Shown here: positions 11,696 through 22,514 of the stretch, piece after piece | Layout: each line of letters begins with the position of its first letter | Position numbering within the stretch: position 1 is the first letter of the stretch | Assembly (NCBI GenBank): GCA_029237695.1 | Contig: CM055265.1 | Span: 69,599,903-69,663,902 of the forward strand | Length of the DNA stretch: 64,000 bases | From: Conchocele bisecta | Taxonomy: Eukaryota; Mollusca; Bivalvia; Lucinida; Thyasiridae | Direction: 5' to 3' | The notes under the pieces: generated by a model | Databases searched by the model: none | Told to the model about the DNA's origin: nothing | The model's input: only the letters and a program-made list of their open reading frames with translations | Made by a program: the position numbers and the translations under genes

Positions 11696-12347
11696 ATGTT
11701 TTTGAACAACATGTAATAACGTCACAAAGTATTATTAAACTGAAACTGAATGACTTGAATGTTGTCAAATCACAAACCCATACAAATGAGCACCGATGTC
11801 TACGTATGCTTTGCTACCTATGTATATTCATTCTAAAGGTGGTAACCAAGCATGTTATGGTAGCTAATGGAATAAAACGAGCATATGGCGATAAATGGTA
11901 CTGGAATCGTTGTGCCATTGGCCAGCTGGATCCGACGAGAACATATGTGACACACCGTATCTATTTCGTCGCACATATACAAACCGTAGCATATTTTCGC
12001 AAAGAAACGTATTGCTTTCTGCAATTTCTTACGGAAGCTCTAAACCGTAACAGGGTGTACACACCATAAACAGATACATCAGAAAATGCCATAAAAACAT
12101 GTCATATCCTGCACGTATAGAGCTGATGCTTTCCACTGATCATTTATACTGTATTTAATCGATATCGCCGCCGGAAAGGGGCAAGAGCACGTGTTTGTCA
12201 GCCAGAACTCGCCATTTTCATCACGCTCCCACGATTCAAAATAATTCACGTACAAACAGGTGTCAAGGTGTCATCTTTGCAAGCGAATTATTCAGAAAAT
12301 ACGTTGTCATAGGTATTCTGAGCGTGATCGTTGGAAAACATATTCAT

Positions 12348-12430
12348 TTCTGCGTCAGTACATACCCAGATACCTTGCTGATGATGTCCTGTAAGCTGTA
12401 AAATATTGAATTAAACTGAAACTTATCTGC
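12348..12430. repeat. Dispersed repeat CCTTGCTGATGATGTCCTG, copy 2
   Basis: TACCCAGATACCTTGCTGAT, GATGTCCTGTAAGCTGTAAA, ATATTGAATTAAACTGAAAC, TTATCTG. Same orientation as copy 1. The donor-like CAG/GTAAGT is degraded (CAGATAAGT). Confidence 0.55.
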
Positions 12431-12540
12431 TGTCGTCCCGCAACGCCATCTTGTCGGCATGTACATATCTTGTCTACACCATATCACGGAAACTCTACAC
12501 CACATCACTACACCGACAGATACAACTCCTTCAACACAAC

Positions 12541-12725
12541 TTAGTATCTCCTAATTATGAGTTACTATATCCTAATTAGGACTTAATATCTCATAATTAC
12601 GACTTAGTATCTCCTAATTAGGATATCCTAAATAGGACTTAGTAGCTCCTAATTAGGACTTAATATCTCCTAATTAGGAGTTATGATCTCCTAATTAGGA
12701 GTTAGTATCTCCTAATTAGGAGATA
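12541..12725. repeat. 21-bp tandem array with CTAATTAG core, copy 1
   Basis: Units GACTTAGTATCTCCTAATTA-G are exactly 21 bp in the right half; the left half is looser. The core TCCTAATTAGGA is palindromic. The flank ACCAGGACGCTTCCAT (12746-12761) recurs inverted at 46575, next to the second array. Confidence 0.85.
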
Positions 12726-13103
12726 AACATAGTATAGCATTGTCACCAGGACGCTTCCATGGGTTACACCAACTAATTATACAATCTATATACACGTATA
12801 TCCGGATTCACGTTCTTCAATCGCGAAGCAAATTCACGGTCAGTCAACAATCAGCGAGTATGCGACTGTCACAGTTGTCTTCGTTTGTTTCATAGCAGAA
12901 TACTTGACATTTAATTTCATAATATTTCATCCGTGATATACAGTTACACAGCATTTCATAACAAAAGAATACAAACCGAACAATGGGCATACTTAATCGG
13001 TGTATTACCAACACAGTCACGTTTTGTTTGTGCACTATACACCACAGGCATTCGGCGTGTTTCGGCTTTCATCGGTATAACTCTATATAAATGAACATGG
13101 CGT

Positions 13104-13474
13104 CTAACCTTGGTCGGACACGACCTCGTATAATAACACAATAACATGTTATAGAATTGTAATGCTCCATGCATTCTATGTATTTCTGCTGGATATCGAT
13201 AATTCTTACATGATCATATGAACTTGCCACTACAATATTGAAGTTAGAGCCGCAAACACATTATTTCATTTGTTATGATACGAGGTTGTGTCCGACCTAG
13301 GAAAAGGAGATGTAATTCGATATTATTTGCATAAATATGTTATAACTATGTTATTTTAGCAAGAAAACAATACTTCTCAAATGAACATGTGCACTTTCCG
13401 TCAAAATATTCACATTAGCGTTAATAAAATCGCGGAATGTTTTATTATACGAGGTCGTGTCCGCCCAAAGTTAG
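13104..13474. mobile_element. MITE with about 34 bp TIRs (family CTAACYTTGGKCGGACACGA)
   Basis: The left CTAACCTTGGTCGGACACGA-CCTCGTATAATAAC and the right end (reverse complement CTAACTTTGGGCGGACACGA-CCTCGTATAATAAA) match at about 32 of 34 positions. A third, direct copy of the right-end motif lies inside at about 13275-13299 (ATACGAGGTTGTGTCCGACC). Confidence 0.7.
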
Positions 13475-14283
13475 AAGCCTTGTTCGGAGAGTTAAGTTAA
13501 TGCATTATTCCAAATAAGTGGACATACAGCAAAAGGTGTTCAACATTTGTGAACAAGACACGCTAGAAGCTTTGAAATCAATACAAATATGCTGCTCTAT
13601 TAGTGCTCCTTACCTATGCAATATGTGAACTATATCGGTACAGCCTCTTTAAAATTATCACATTCGGAGGTGATATTCCACTTTCAGACCGTGCTGTGCC
13701 ACGTCACTTGCAGAACCATATTTTCTCCATCATCATCCAGAGGCAAATGTACTGCCATGGTGCACCATTCCCATCCATAAGTTTTCTCTGGAATACTTTA
13801 TTGTTAAAAACTCCCAGAAAAAATCTGTTGTTTTCATTATTATTGTCACAACATACCCTCAATTCGTATTCGCCCGTTTCTGACCAATGGGAACAGGTCA
13901 GATGGCCCTGGAATGAGCTCCCACCTGCCACCCACCAATAAGTATATGAAGTTTCGAGCCAATCCGATTTACCGACGGACGCCGGTAACACCATATGCCC
14001 CCCCCCCCACCCTCACATTTATAAGAGATGGGCCGTGGCCTAGGGGTTAATTATGTCATTGAACTTCAGCACCCTAGGCGTGAAAAATTCTTACATAGTA
14101 TTTCCATCCCACTGGTATGTTGGATGAGGATGGCCCGTCTCTATATGACATTAACTTTCACATTTATAATTCAGAAGTAAAGTAACACAGATAATAGCGG
14201 GCCGACATAGTTTACGTTGCACCACCCATATCTATGCTTTCACAAGACACGTTTATATATGATTGTCTTAGAGGTCACAAACA

Positions 14284-14416
14284 AATGGCAAGTTGGGAGT
14301 GCTTTAGAATCGTCTCATTGAGACGATTCTAAAGAACTCCCAAGTTGCCATTTTTGGTGAAGAAGTAAGAAAAATACCTCGAATATTTGGTCAAATTACG
14401 CACCTTAACTGGAGCT
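14284..14416. mobile_element. Foldback MITE, family GAGCTCCAGTTAAGGTGCG, truncated copy
   Basis: The hairpin AAATGGCAAGTTGGGAGTGC, TTTAGAATCGTCTCA / TGAGACGATTCTAAAG ... CCATTT is followed by GCACCTTAACTGGAGCTC (the right TIR). The left TIR is missing. Confidence 0.75.
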
Positions 14417-14760
14417 CAGACAAAATGTTTAGAGATTCCTGACCTCGCCTATATCTCATGATACATATTCACAGTTTGGTGAGTCACGGCGGTTACCACA
14501 ATGAGTGTAATACAATTCATATGTTACTGATACATGCAAGAGTTTACTAAATACGAAATTGTATGAACGAAATACAATCTGAGACACATAAATGAAATTA
14601 AATCATAAACAGATATGCGTATATGCGTATAAAGCAAGGGAGACGTTGTGACGTTTACGACTACATGTACATGTACTTTGTTGAACTTTCCCATTAGCAT
14701 TAAATAACATTTTATCCATATAATATCACATATCTACTGTACATACATATATATATATAT

Positions 14761-15090
14761 GGGCCGCGCTCTGTGAAAACCGGCCTTAATGACAAAATTT
14801 TCGATTTGCATGTTTTTACATTTTCTGATGCGGACACCTTTTAAAAACAATATTCTGAAAAGAAAATGCAATTATGTTTAATAGTTTTAGTTTTATCTCA
14901 CTTTTTGTAGCACCATGTGAATCACGCACGAAAAAAAACGTAACGTCATCGAGAAAATGACGTTATTGAAACGCTGACGTTTGTACAATGCAACACAACA
15001 GCCTACAGTAGAAATGAGTGTTCATAGACTCATTGACTGTGCTTGCTGTACACTGTGTTTGCTGATAAGGTACACTAAATGTATCTACAA
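14761..15090. repeat. Dispersed repeat GGGCCGCGCTCTGTGAAAAC, copy 1
   Basis: Starts GGGCCGCGCTCTGTGAAAAC and contains AAATGACGTTATTGAAACGC, TTCATAGACTCATTGACTGT and GTACACTAAATGTATCTACA. It is repeated in inverse orientation at 26048-26376. It is preceded by a short (AT)n tract. Confidence 0.8.
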
Positions 15091-15885
15091 GTGTTAGTAT
15101 CTATACTATCAAACATTGAACAGAATAAAACAATGATATGTACATGTAGTGAACAAATCAAACGCACAACTATCGATTTTAAATCTATAATTAGCCGACC
15201 TGTGGCTTCGTAATTTGCCACCATCGCCATAATAGATTCATATACGTGTGTCGTCAGAAAGATACATTGTAATTATTTCAGAATTGATTGGCTTAGGCAA
15301 TGCGTCACCAAAGACCAAACAAATTATCGGCATTCCTGGTGTTGGAAATTGTAAATTATATGCACATCGTATCGGTGATTGAAACAAATGCATTTTATTT
15401 CTGTAGAAATGATGACCAGAATTTGGATAGGCCTATGGCTGCACATATCAATGACTTCAGCGCCCGATGTGGTATAGAGGGTAGTTGGACACACCCGGGC
15501 ATTTATACACAAAATAAAAATCGACTGTCCATTCCCCGACTCTCGGAATTAAATTTACATCTCAGAAAGCGGGAAGAACATTTTCCTGTGTAGCCAATAT
15601 GGCTGGCGGACGGGCTAATGTACATGTACCCCGTACTAGCAGGTAGCAGGTCTATGGGAAAATGCTGCGCTAACCCCCACTGGCCACCACCGCCACTTCC
15701 GGGAAAATGTGGAGATCTAACATACATGGTTGTATAATTGTTACATGTCCCGATAACAATACCGGCAGTATATTCTCTCGTCGGGAATAATTAATTTGAA
15801 AATGAAATGTGCAACTTAGTTTTGTTGTGTTTCAGAAAAAGTACATTCAGCGCTTTTGTAAACAAAGAAACAGCCATGCTAAAAA

Positions 15886-16174
15886 CAAGGGCGGATTCAC
15901 GTAGGGGAAACCCCGGCGCCCACCCCCCCACCCCTAAAATTTGGCGAGTAAAGATATGTTTGCTCTAAAATGCGCCATAACGCAGCAAAATGGGGTGTAA
16001 ATATCAAACATATTCCGGAGGACACAGCGCCGGACCCACCTAGCAGTCTCCCCCGCTCCGCTTGGTCGACGAACAAACGGTGCTAGTTCGAAAGTATAGT
16101 AAACTATTTAAATTAAGAAGTCCCGCCCCCCCCCCCATCCCTCACCCTAACCTGAAATCCTGGATCCGCCCCTG
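15886..16174. mobile_element. MITE family CAGGGGCGGATCCAGGAT, copy a
   Basis: Left CAAGGGCGGATTCACG, right CCTGGATCCGCCCCTG. It has C-runs next to both ends and an internal GCTCCGCTTGGTCGACGAAC. The flanking bases give no perfect duplication (AAAAA / AAAAG). Confidence 0.8.
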
Positions 16175-16510
16175 AAAAGCACCGTGGCGTACGTACATAT
16201 ATTTTGCATAACTGCACACTATAACACAGTCAGTGATTTACACACTAAATTTGTCCCGATCACAACATTGATTTTGTTGAAATGACGCTCCACATTCTAT
16301 TCTTTGAAGCGGCTCATTTGAATTGATACGCATCTAATGTGTGCATGTGCCTTTGCTTTATATTATTTACACGCCTCCGACTAGAACGACCCTTTGATAA
16401 CAAACAAAGCACGCAGACGTGCATTATTTAGTACAATGTAGTACAATGTAAAAAAGTTAACAACAATCTGGCAAAGTCGGACTTCTTAAATGTGTAAATG
16501 TTGGAGCCTG

Positions 16511-17856
16511 TAGCCTATTTCATCAACATTGCAAAGTATACTTTAGTAGCAAAGTATACTTTGAGGGATAAATTTTCAATTTTATGATAAATTTATTAAT
16601 TATTATTATACTGAATTTATTACATTATCACAGCCAATTTGGCTGTAATAATGTAATAAATTCAGTATAATAATTCTGCATACTTTTAATCATGAAATAT
16701 ATGCATTTGTTAGTTCTATATGAAATAACGCATTTCAGGAAAAACTAGAAATGTGGCCTATCGGCACACGAATACCCCCACTGGCAGCCAAAGAAAACGA
16801 GACATTTTTTTATTATAAGCCATTTAGCCAAGCGTTACGCATCAAGTCTGTGACCTTGACCCTGGGCATAGAGTGATAATCCATGCATCGGTGTAGAAGA
16901 TATAGAGCGGAAGGGAATTTCAATACGTTTGACCTTTGACCTTCAACTGTGACCTTGACCTTGGACGTTGGTGCGTGGTTATTGATCGCGACACACATTC
17001 TCATCATGAGAAACATTTGTGCCAAGCCATTTGATAATCCATGCATCGGTGTAGAAAGATATAGAGCGGAAGGGAATTTCAATAGGTTTGACCTTTGACC
17101 TTCAATCTGTGACCTTGACTTGGACGTAGGTGTGTGGTTATTGATCGCGACACACATTCTCATCATGAGAAACATTTGTGCCAAGCAATTTGATAATCCA
17201 TGCATCGGTGTTAGAAGATATAGAGCGGAAGGGAATTTAATTTCGATAGGTTTGACCTTTGACCTTCAACTGTGACCTTGACATTTGGACGTAGGTGCGT
17301 GGTTATTGATCGCGACTTCACTTCTCATCATGAGAAACATTTGTGCCAAGCCATTTGATAATCCATGCATCGGTGTAGAATATATAGAACGGAAGGGAAT
17401 TTGATAGGTTTGACCTTTGACCTTCAACTGTGACCTTGACATTGGACGTAGGTGCGTGGTTATTGATCGTGACACACCTTCTCATCACGAGAAAGATTTG
17501 TGCCAAGCCATTTGATAATCCATGCATCGGTGTAGAAGATATAGAGCGGAAGGGAATTTCGATAGGTTTGATCTTTGACCTTCAACTGTAACCTTGACCT
17601 TGGACGTAGGTGCGTGGTTATTGATAGCGACACACCTTCTCATCATGAGAAACATTTGTGCCAAGCCATTTGATAATACATGCATCGGTGTAGAAGATGT
17701 AGAGCGGAAGGGAATTTCCAACAGACCGACAGACCGACCCGACCGACCGACCGACAAGCTGACTCCTATATACCCCAACAAACTTTGTATAATAATAAAT
17801 GATCAAAGTATACTTTGCTAGTAAAGTATACTTTGCAATGTTGATGAAATAGGCTA
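16511..17856. mobile_element. TIR element TAGCCTATTTCATCAACATT carrying a 160 bp array
   Basis: Left TAGCCTATTTCATCAACATT-GCAAAGTATACTTT, right AAAGTATACTTTGCAATGTT-GATGAAATAGGCTA. A foldback TGAATTTATTACATTATCAC / complement lies at 16594-16675. The rest is a tandem array (16840-17720) ending in a (GACC)n microsatellite. The short relative at 58105-58376 lacks the array. Confidence 0.8.
16840..17720. repeat. 160 bp tandem array (HINE-like core), about 6 units
   Basis: CCATGCATCGGTGTAGAAG-type phrases at about 16880, 17040, 17199, 17363, 17520 and 17680 (spacing 157-164 bp). Each unit has GATAGGTTTGACCTTTGACC, TTCAACTGTGACCTTGAC, GGTGCGTGGTTATTGATCGC and CTCATCATGAGAAACATTTG. It ends in a (GACC)n tract and CTGACTCCTATATACCCCAA, the usual order for a pearl/HINE-like 3' part. 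Minus-strand frames repeat with the units and are not genes. Confidence 0.9.
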
Positions 17857-18069
17857 CTGTGCATCTGTGCAGTCTGATCAGTGTCTGCAATGATTGCAAA
17901 TATACTAGTAAAATTACTATACATTCATATAACCATATTTACAAGCGGTCATTTTAAAGAATATTTACATTGTTATCAAACGGCAATCGGACGGCTGATT
18001 CAATGTGATATTTTTGAAAGTCGCTAAATATTACGTGACACCGTACACGTAAGTGGTAGCAGATATATA

Positions 18070-18333
18070 TTTATCCCGTCAACACAGTGCGTATGTGCCG
18101 TGAAACAGGGTGCCGTGAAACATTTTTGATATCCAGTCAATACTAGTTTTGCATCTTACAGCCATTTGTAGGTGTTGACGGGATAAATAGAATAGTAGGT
18201 TAGTGCCGTGAATGGGAAAAAATATCTGGCGCTGCACGGAAACGGGATGTGCTCGGCAGAGCCTCGCCCATCCCGTTTCCTGAGCCTTGCCAGATATTTT
18301 TTCCCATTCACGGCACTAACCTACTATTCTCTA
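18070..18333. mobile_element. Double-hairpin repeat TTTATCCCGTCAACACAG, uninserted copy
   Basis: First hairpin 18070-18187 (TTTATCCCGTCAACAC / GTGTTGACGGGATAAA). Second hairpin 18189-18331 (AGAATAGTAGGTTAGTGCCG, TGAATGGGAAAAAATATCTG and complement). The junction ATAGAATAGTAGG is the empty site for MITE copy f. Confidence 0.85.
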
Positions 18334-18358
18334 TCTATTTTCCTTATTTCTGAACCAA

Positions 18359-18430
18359 AGTATATGTTGTGACCACTCATTTGAACCGTCTCGGCGAGAC
18401 GGTTCAAATGAGTGGTCACAACATATACTT
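18359..18430. repeat. 72 bp palindrome
   Basis: AGTATATGTTGTGACCACTC, ATTTGAACCGTCTC, spacer GGC, then the perfect complement. No mismatch seen in the arms. Confidence 0.92.
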
Positions 18431-18497
18431 CTGATGAGAAATAAATAAATTCTTGAGCCTTGTCGGATATTTTTCCCATTCACGGCACTAACCTACC

Positions 18498-19291
18498 CTG
18501 GCATATGTCTGAGACTATAGTGCTGAATATCACAACACAGGAGAAGTAAGAAAAAGAGAAACGAAATTTGACCATTTTCATTTTAAATTTGCATACCCAC
18601 GCATTACGCAAAAATAATATTATTATATAGTTGCTCCACACCTTTCCAGCATCAAAAGCGTCCGTTTTTACACCGTGACTATTAACTAATAGCTTACTAC
18701 TGTGCATTGAGTGAGGCGCGTCACTGTCCGTACACGGGAAAATAAGCATATTGTCTCAAACTATTATGCTACGCGCGGGCTGAGCATCATCTCCCCACTG
18801 TGCTAGCGACATGAATTATCGGTCTACGGGTGGTTAAACGGGGCACTGTGGAATATGTTACCAGCGGGCTGAGCATCATCTCCCCACTGTTCTAGCGACA
18901 TGAATTATGTGACATGAACTGTCGTCTACTAGAACAGTGGGGAGCTGATGCTCAGCCCGCGGGTAGCATATTCCACAGTGCCCCGTTTAACCACCGAGAT
19001 GATGCTCAGCTTGCGCGTAGCATAATAGTTTGAGGCAATATGCTTATTTCCCCGTGTACGGACAGTGACGCGCATCACTCAATGCACAGTAGTAAGAAAT
19101 TAGTTAATAGTCACGGTGTAAAAACGGACGCTTTTGATGCTGGAAAGGTGTGGAGCAACTATATAATAATATTATGTTTGCGTAATGCTTGGGTATGCAA
19201 ATTTAAAATGAAAATGGTCAAATTTCGTTTCTCTTTTTCTTACTTCTCCTGTGTTGTGATATTCAGCACTATAGTCTCAGACATATGCCAG
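18498..19291. repeat. 794 bp foldback element (arms about 360-390 bp)
   Basis: CTGGCATATGTCTGAGACTA at 18498 pairs with TAGTCTCAGACATATGCCAG ending at 19291. The arms carry TTGACCATTTTCATTTTAAA, AGCATCAAAAGCGTCCGTTT and GAGCATCATCTCCCCACTGT. The left arm has an extra copy of the GGGCTGAGCATCATCTCCCC block. The same frame (MLI.PCTDSDA...) reads into both arms because they are complements; it is not a gene. Confidence 0.88.
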
Positions 19292-19299
19292 ATTGCACC

Positions 19300-19443
19300 T
19301 GCGGGCATCTACGTTCAAAAAATCTCCCGGGGGGGGGGGAGGGAGGGGGGAATGCCATGCCCCCGGAACCTCGAAGCATTTCGGTCAAAATCGTGGACCT
19401 CAACTCACACACACCCTAAACCAAAATCCTGGATCCGCCCCTG
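19300..19443. mobile_element. MITE family CAGGGGCGGATCCAGGAT, copy b (short or damaged)
   Basis: The right end CCAAAATCCTGGATCCGCCC-CTG is intact. The left side is a G-run (about 19329-19350) after a degenerate CACCTGCGGGCATCTACG. It abuts the 24-bp array at 19444. Confidence 0.6.
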
Positions 19444-19815
19444 AATATGATCATTTATCGAACCAATATATGTATCATTTATCGAACCAATATATGTACC
19501 ATTTATCGAACCAATATACGTATGTATCATTTATCGAACCAATATATGTACCACTTATCGAACCAATATGTCTAATTTATCGAACCAATATGTACGATTT
19601 ATCGAACCAATATATGTATCATTTATCGAACCAATATATAACGTTTATCGAACCAATATATGTATGTATTATTTATCGAACCAATAAGCATCATTTATCG
19701 AACCAATATATGTATCATTTATCGAACCAATATGTATGTATCATTTATCGAACCTATATGTATGTATCATTAATCGAACCAATATGTATAATTTATCGAA
19801 CCAATATGTTTAACA
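19444..19815. repeat. About 24-bp tandem array (ATTTATCGAACCAATATATG)
   Basis: Around 15 units of ATTTATCGAACCAATATATG + TATC, varying by 4-bp TATG steps. Degenerate TTCGAT / ATCGAA motifs continue to about 20270 at lower density. The plus-strand frame (YHLSNQYM repeats) is the period read as protein. Confidence 0.9.
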
Positions 19816-21192
19816 AAACAATTGACATCACATATACGTTCGATTGAGTTAACTGAAAATAAACATAATCGAACCAATACAGCAGTGCACTATGTGTGTT
19901 CAATGTAGCACACATAATTGTTTAAACAAACTATATTTATGTTTGATTAGGTAAATAAATCAGTTTATTTTATGTTCGATTTATCGAATAAATAGCAGAA
20001 CTGTTATCTGCAGACAGTGCATATTTATATTCAATTGGGTAAATATATGTTTGAACGAATTTATATTTACGTTTGATTTATTGAACATACAAATAAACCG
20101 TTTATTGTGAAATTACAATAATGTATTTAATTATTGAACATATATGCAACCATAACATAACAATAGTATTTACGTTCGATAATCATCAATATTCATTTGA
20201 TTATTGAATATAATTATGCGAGCGATAATCAAATGAAAATATGCCGATCGAACATAGACACAAATCTACTGCCATATATTGCATTTATCATTTTTATAAT
20301 ATGTTATATGGACGACTTGTGAAATGACATTTGAAACTAAATAACCATACGACCGGTATTTTTAGATAACACATAACAAAATCAGTATTATGTAATCATA
20401 ATGCTAATATTTCTTTTAAACTTTATTTATATATTTATATAACAATTACAATCAAACGCGAGAACAATTGTAGTCGGCGTAGATGGAGGCGTCTGCATGT
20501 TTCTTAATTTGGGTTGAAACCGGAACACTCAAAGAAAACAAACGTATCCTGTCTAGCGACGACCATCATATATACATGTACTTAATACAACTTGAATATA
20601 GAACCCGGGGCGCATGTGTGCGCTCTATAGATACTAATTATGCTATACGGTCCCGTTCAGATTAGAGCGAGGTCGGGTGTTTTCGGCCGTCTAAGACGGA
20701 ACCGTACACGCTGTACAAACCCAGTCCCGATTTTGGGATTTATTTATAGATTAGACTGCATTACCGTAATTTGGGGTGAATAGGGACATTTTTTTAAGAG
20801 TTTCTATTGTGGCACATTCAACTATATTTCTATTCAAACAATTCCAACATCAAAAGTTGGTCAATGATACATAGTATTGGTCTATTGGAGCATATATATA
20901 TTTTTTTTTTTGAATTTTGTGTTTTAGACCTATTTTTTATTTCTTAAATGGCTGTCCCTATTCACCCCAGATACGGAGTGAATATGGACAGGCACGTATT
21001 ACTATATATATCCCTATCCTACTCAATTGTGGGGTGAATGGGGACAATACCATTGTTTTTAAAAAGGAATAAGGCAATTTTAATGGTAATTTAATTCCAT
21101 CTGTCATTCAATTTTAATGGTAATTTTTGTATTTTAACACAATCTGTCTTTCAACAAGGTAATGTTAATGGTAATTTAACTCCACCTGTCTT

Positions 21193-21657
21193 TCAACAAG
21201 GCAATTTTAATGGTAGGGGATACTGCTGCCCTGTTGTGCTTGATATGTTGGCACATTCTGTTTGCAAGTTTGTCCTTTTCAAGAACGAATTGGCCCACTC
21301 AACACCTGGCATGTTGTTTTCAACCATGGCTAGCTTCACCCCTCTTCTGTCAAGATACCCTTTAACTATCAACCTCAAGTCTAGTATATCGGGAGGACAT
21401 CCCCACTGACCACACACTATGAGTCTCTGTACTAAGTGTGTCTCAACGTCGGCACCAAGTGTCGGTTGTCCGCCGTGCGCCAGCATTTCAGTGTTCTTCT
21501 TATGCCTGTTTAGCACTGATTTGGGGATTTTGTACCTTTCTGCAGCATTTCTATAAGACATTCCCTTGGCTATAGCATTAAGCGCACTTTTAATGTCATC
21601 TTCACTATAGTTTTCATAGCGTTTCGTACCGGGTTCGGGTTTGTAGGTGCGCGGCAT
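21193..21657 (-). pseudogene. pogo/Tigger-like transposase, DNA-binding half only (Psq HTH + CENP-B HTH)
   Basis: About 154 residues from MPRTYKPEPGTKRYENYSED; the open frame extends 21 codons further upstream, but the conserved region starts here. Residues about 17-52 (DDIKSALNAIAKGMSYRNAA, then ERYKIPKSVLNRHKK) form a Psq-type helix-turn-helix. Residues about 65-140 (LGADVETHLVQRLIVCGQWG ... MPGVEWANSFLKRTNLQTEC) match the CENP-B-type DNA-binding region of Tigger/Jerky proteins, including the G-x-EWAxxFLKR block. The frame stops straight after this, where the DDE catalytic domain should begin, and no DDE motif was seen in the remaining 400 bases to the left TIR. It is thus a non-autonomous remnant. 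A domesticated DNA-binding protein is the alternative, but the location between intact TIRs argues for a dead transposon. Confidence 0.75.
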
Positions 21658-21995
21658 GGTGTCCCTTTTCACCCATTTTTTTTTTAAATTTGGAGCCGGA
21701 ATAAACAAAAATATTTTCAATAGTCACTACTTGTCCCAGGTATTTAAATTTCTCGAAAGTAAATGTCTAACACAATGCTTGAGATGATTCAGTCACATAG
21801 GAGTCCACAACTATGTCAGTTTTATCTGGGAATACAAAGTTATGTCAACATTGAAACTTTAGCGATAATAACAACAACAACAACATTTCAAGGGCCACAA
21901 CTCATGGTTTATGGATAAAAAAATTTTTTTTCCTGCAAACCATAAAGAACATGTATACTTTCAATCTGAAAACTAATCAAAACTCTACTGTTTCA

Positions 21996-22514
21996 TTAAA
22001 GGTACATGCCCACGCAGTAGACACAAAATGTTCTCTATATCAGAGACATCATCTGAGACATTTTCTCGCAAAATAAACATTCTTTCACCATAACCCCATG
22101 TATTGATTGGCATTATTATACATTTTATAGCAGACGGAAATTTCCACACTGACATCAGGGGCGATAACCGTGTTTTATTAAAATGTTAACGGACATTACT
22201 ATTTAGTCTCTGTATGAATTTGTGTATGTGCAAGGATCATACTTTATAATCTGTCAAAAATATTATTTTTTTCAGGTGACGCATTTAATTAGTATACATA
22301 ATTAAAAAATAAAAATGTCTTGCCTCATTTGCATATGAAAATAGCCTGATACCACCGCGCGTCACTGTCAGTAAAATACACATTACTAAATGATTATATA
22401 TGTATAGCGGGCACTCGTAATTTTTAGAACTGGTGGGAATAGTGACACAATTATACACTAATTTAAATCCTATAAAGAACATTTTGTACCTAATGGGTGG
22501 GCATGTACCTTTAA
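21996..22514. mobile_element. MITE, family TTAAAGGTACATGCCCAC (uninserted copy)
   Basis: The ends are TTAAAGGTACATGCCCACGC and GGTGGGCATGTACCTTTAA, inverted, about 519 bp, nested in the pogo-like element. The body includes GAGACATCATCTGAGACATT, GGTGACGCATTTAATTAGTA and TTGCATATGAAAATAGCCTG. A second copy in inverse orientation at 59886-61569 carries a 1.2 kb insertion, so this copy serves as the empty allele. Confidence 0.75.

Noticed and set aside
18480..19444. Two related frames (MLIFPCTDSDAPHSMHSSK and MLISPCTDSDAHHSMHSSK) as paralogous genes
   Set aside because: They are the two arms of the 794 bp foldback read from opposite strands.
19293..19847. 184-codon frame with HLSNQYMY repeats as a repetitive protein gene
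   Set aside because: It is the 24-bp array plus a G-run and a MITE end read through; copy-to-copy changes follow DNA slippage, not codon constraint.
20880..20910. T-run as a poly(A) tail of a retroposed gene
   Set aside because: It lies inside the pogo-like element with no adjacent coding or LINE sequence and no target duplication.
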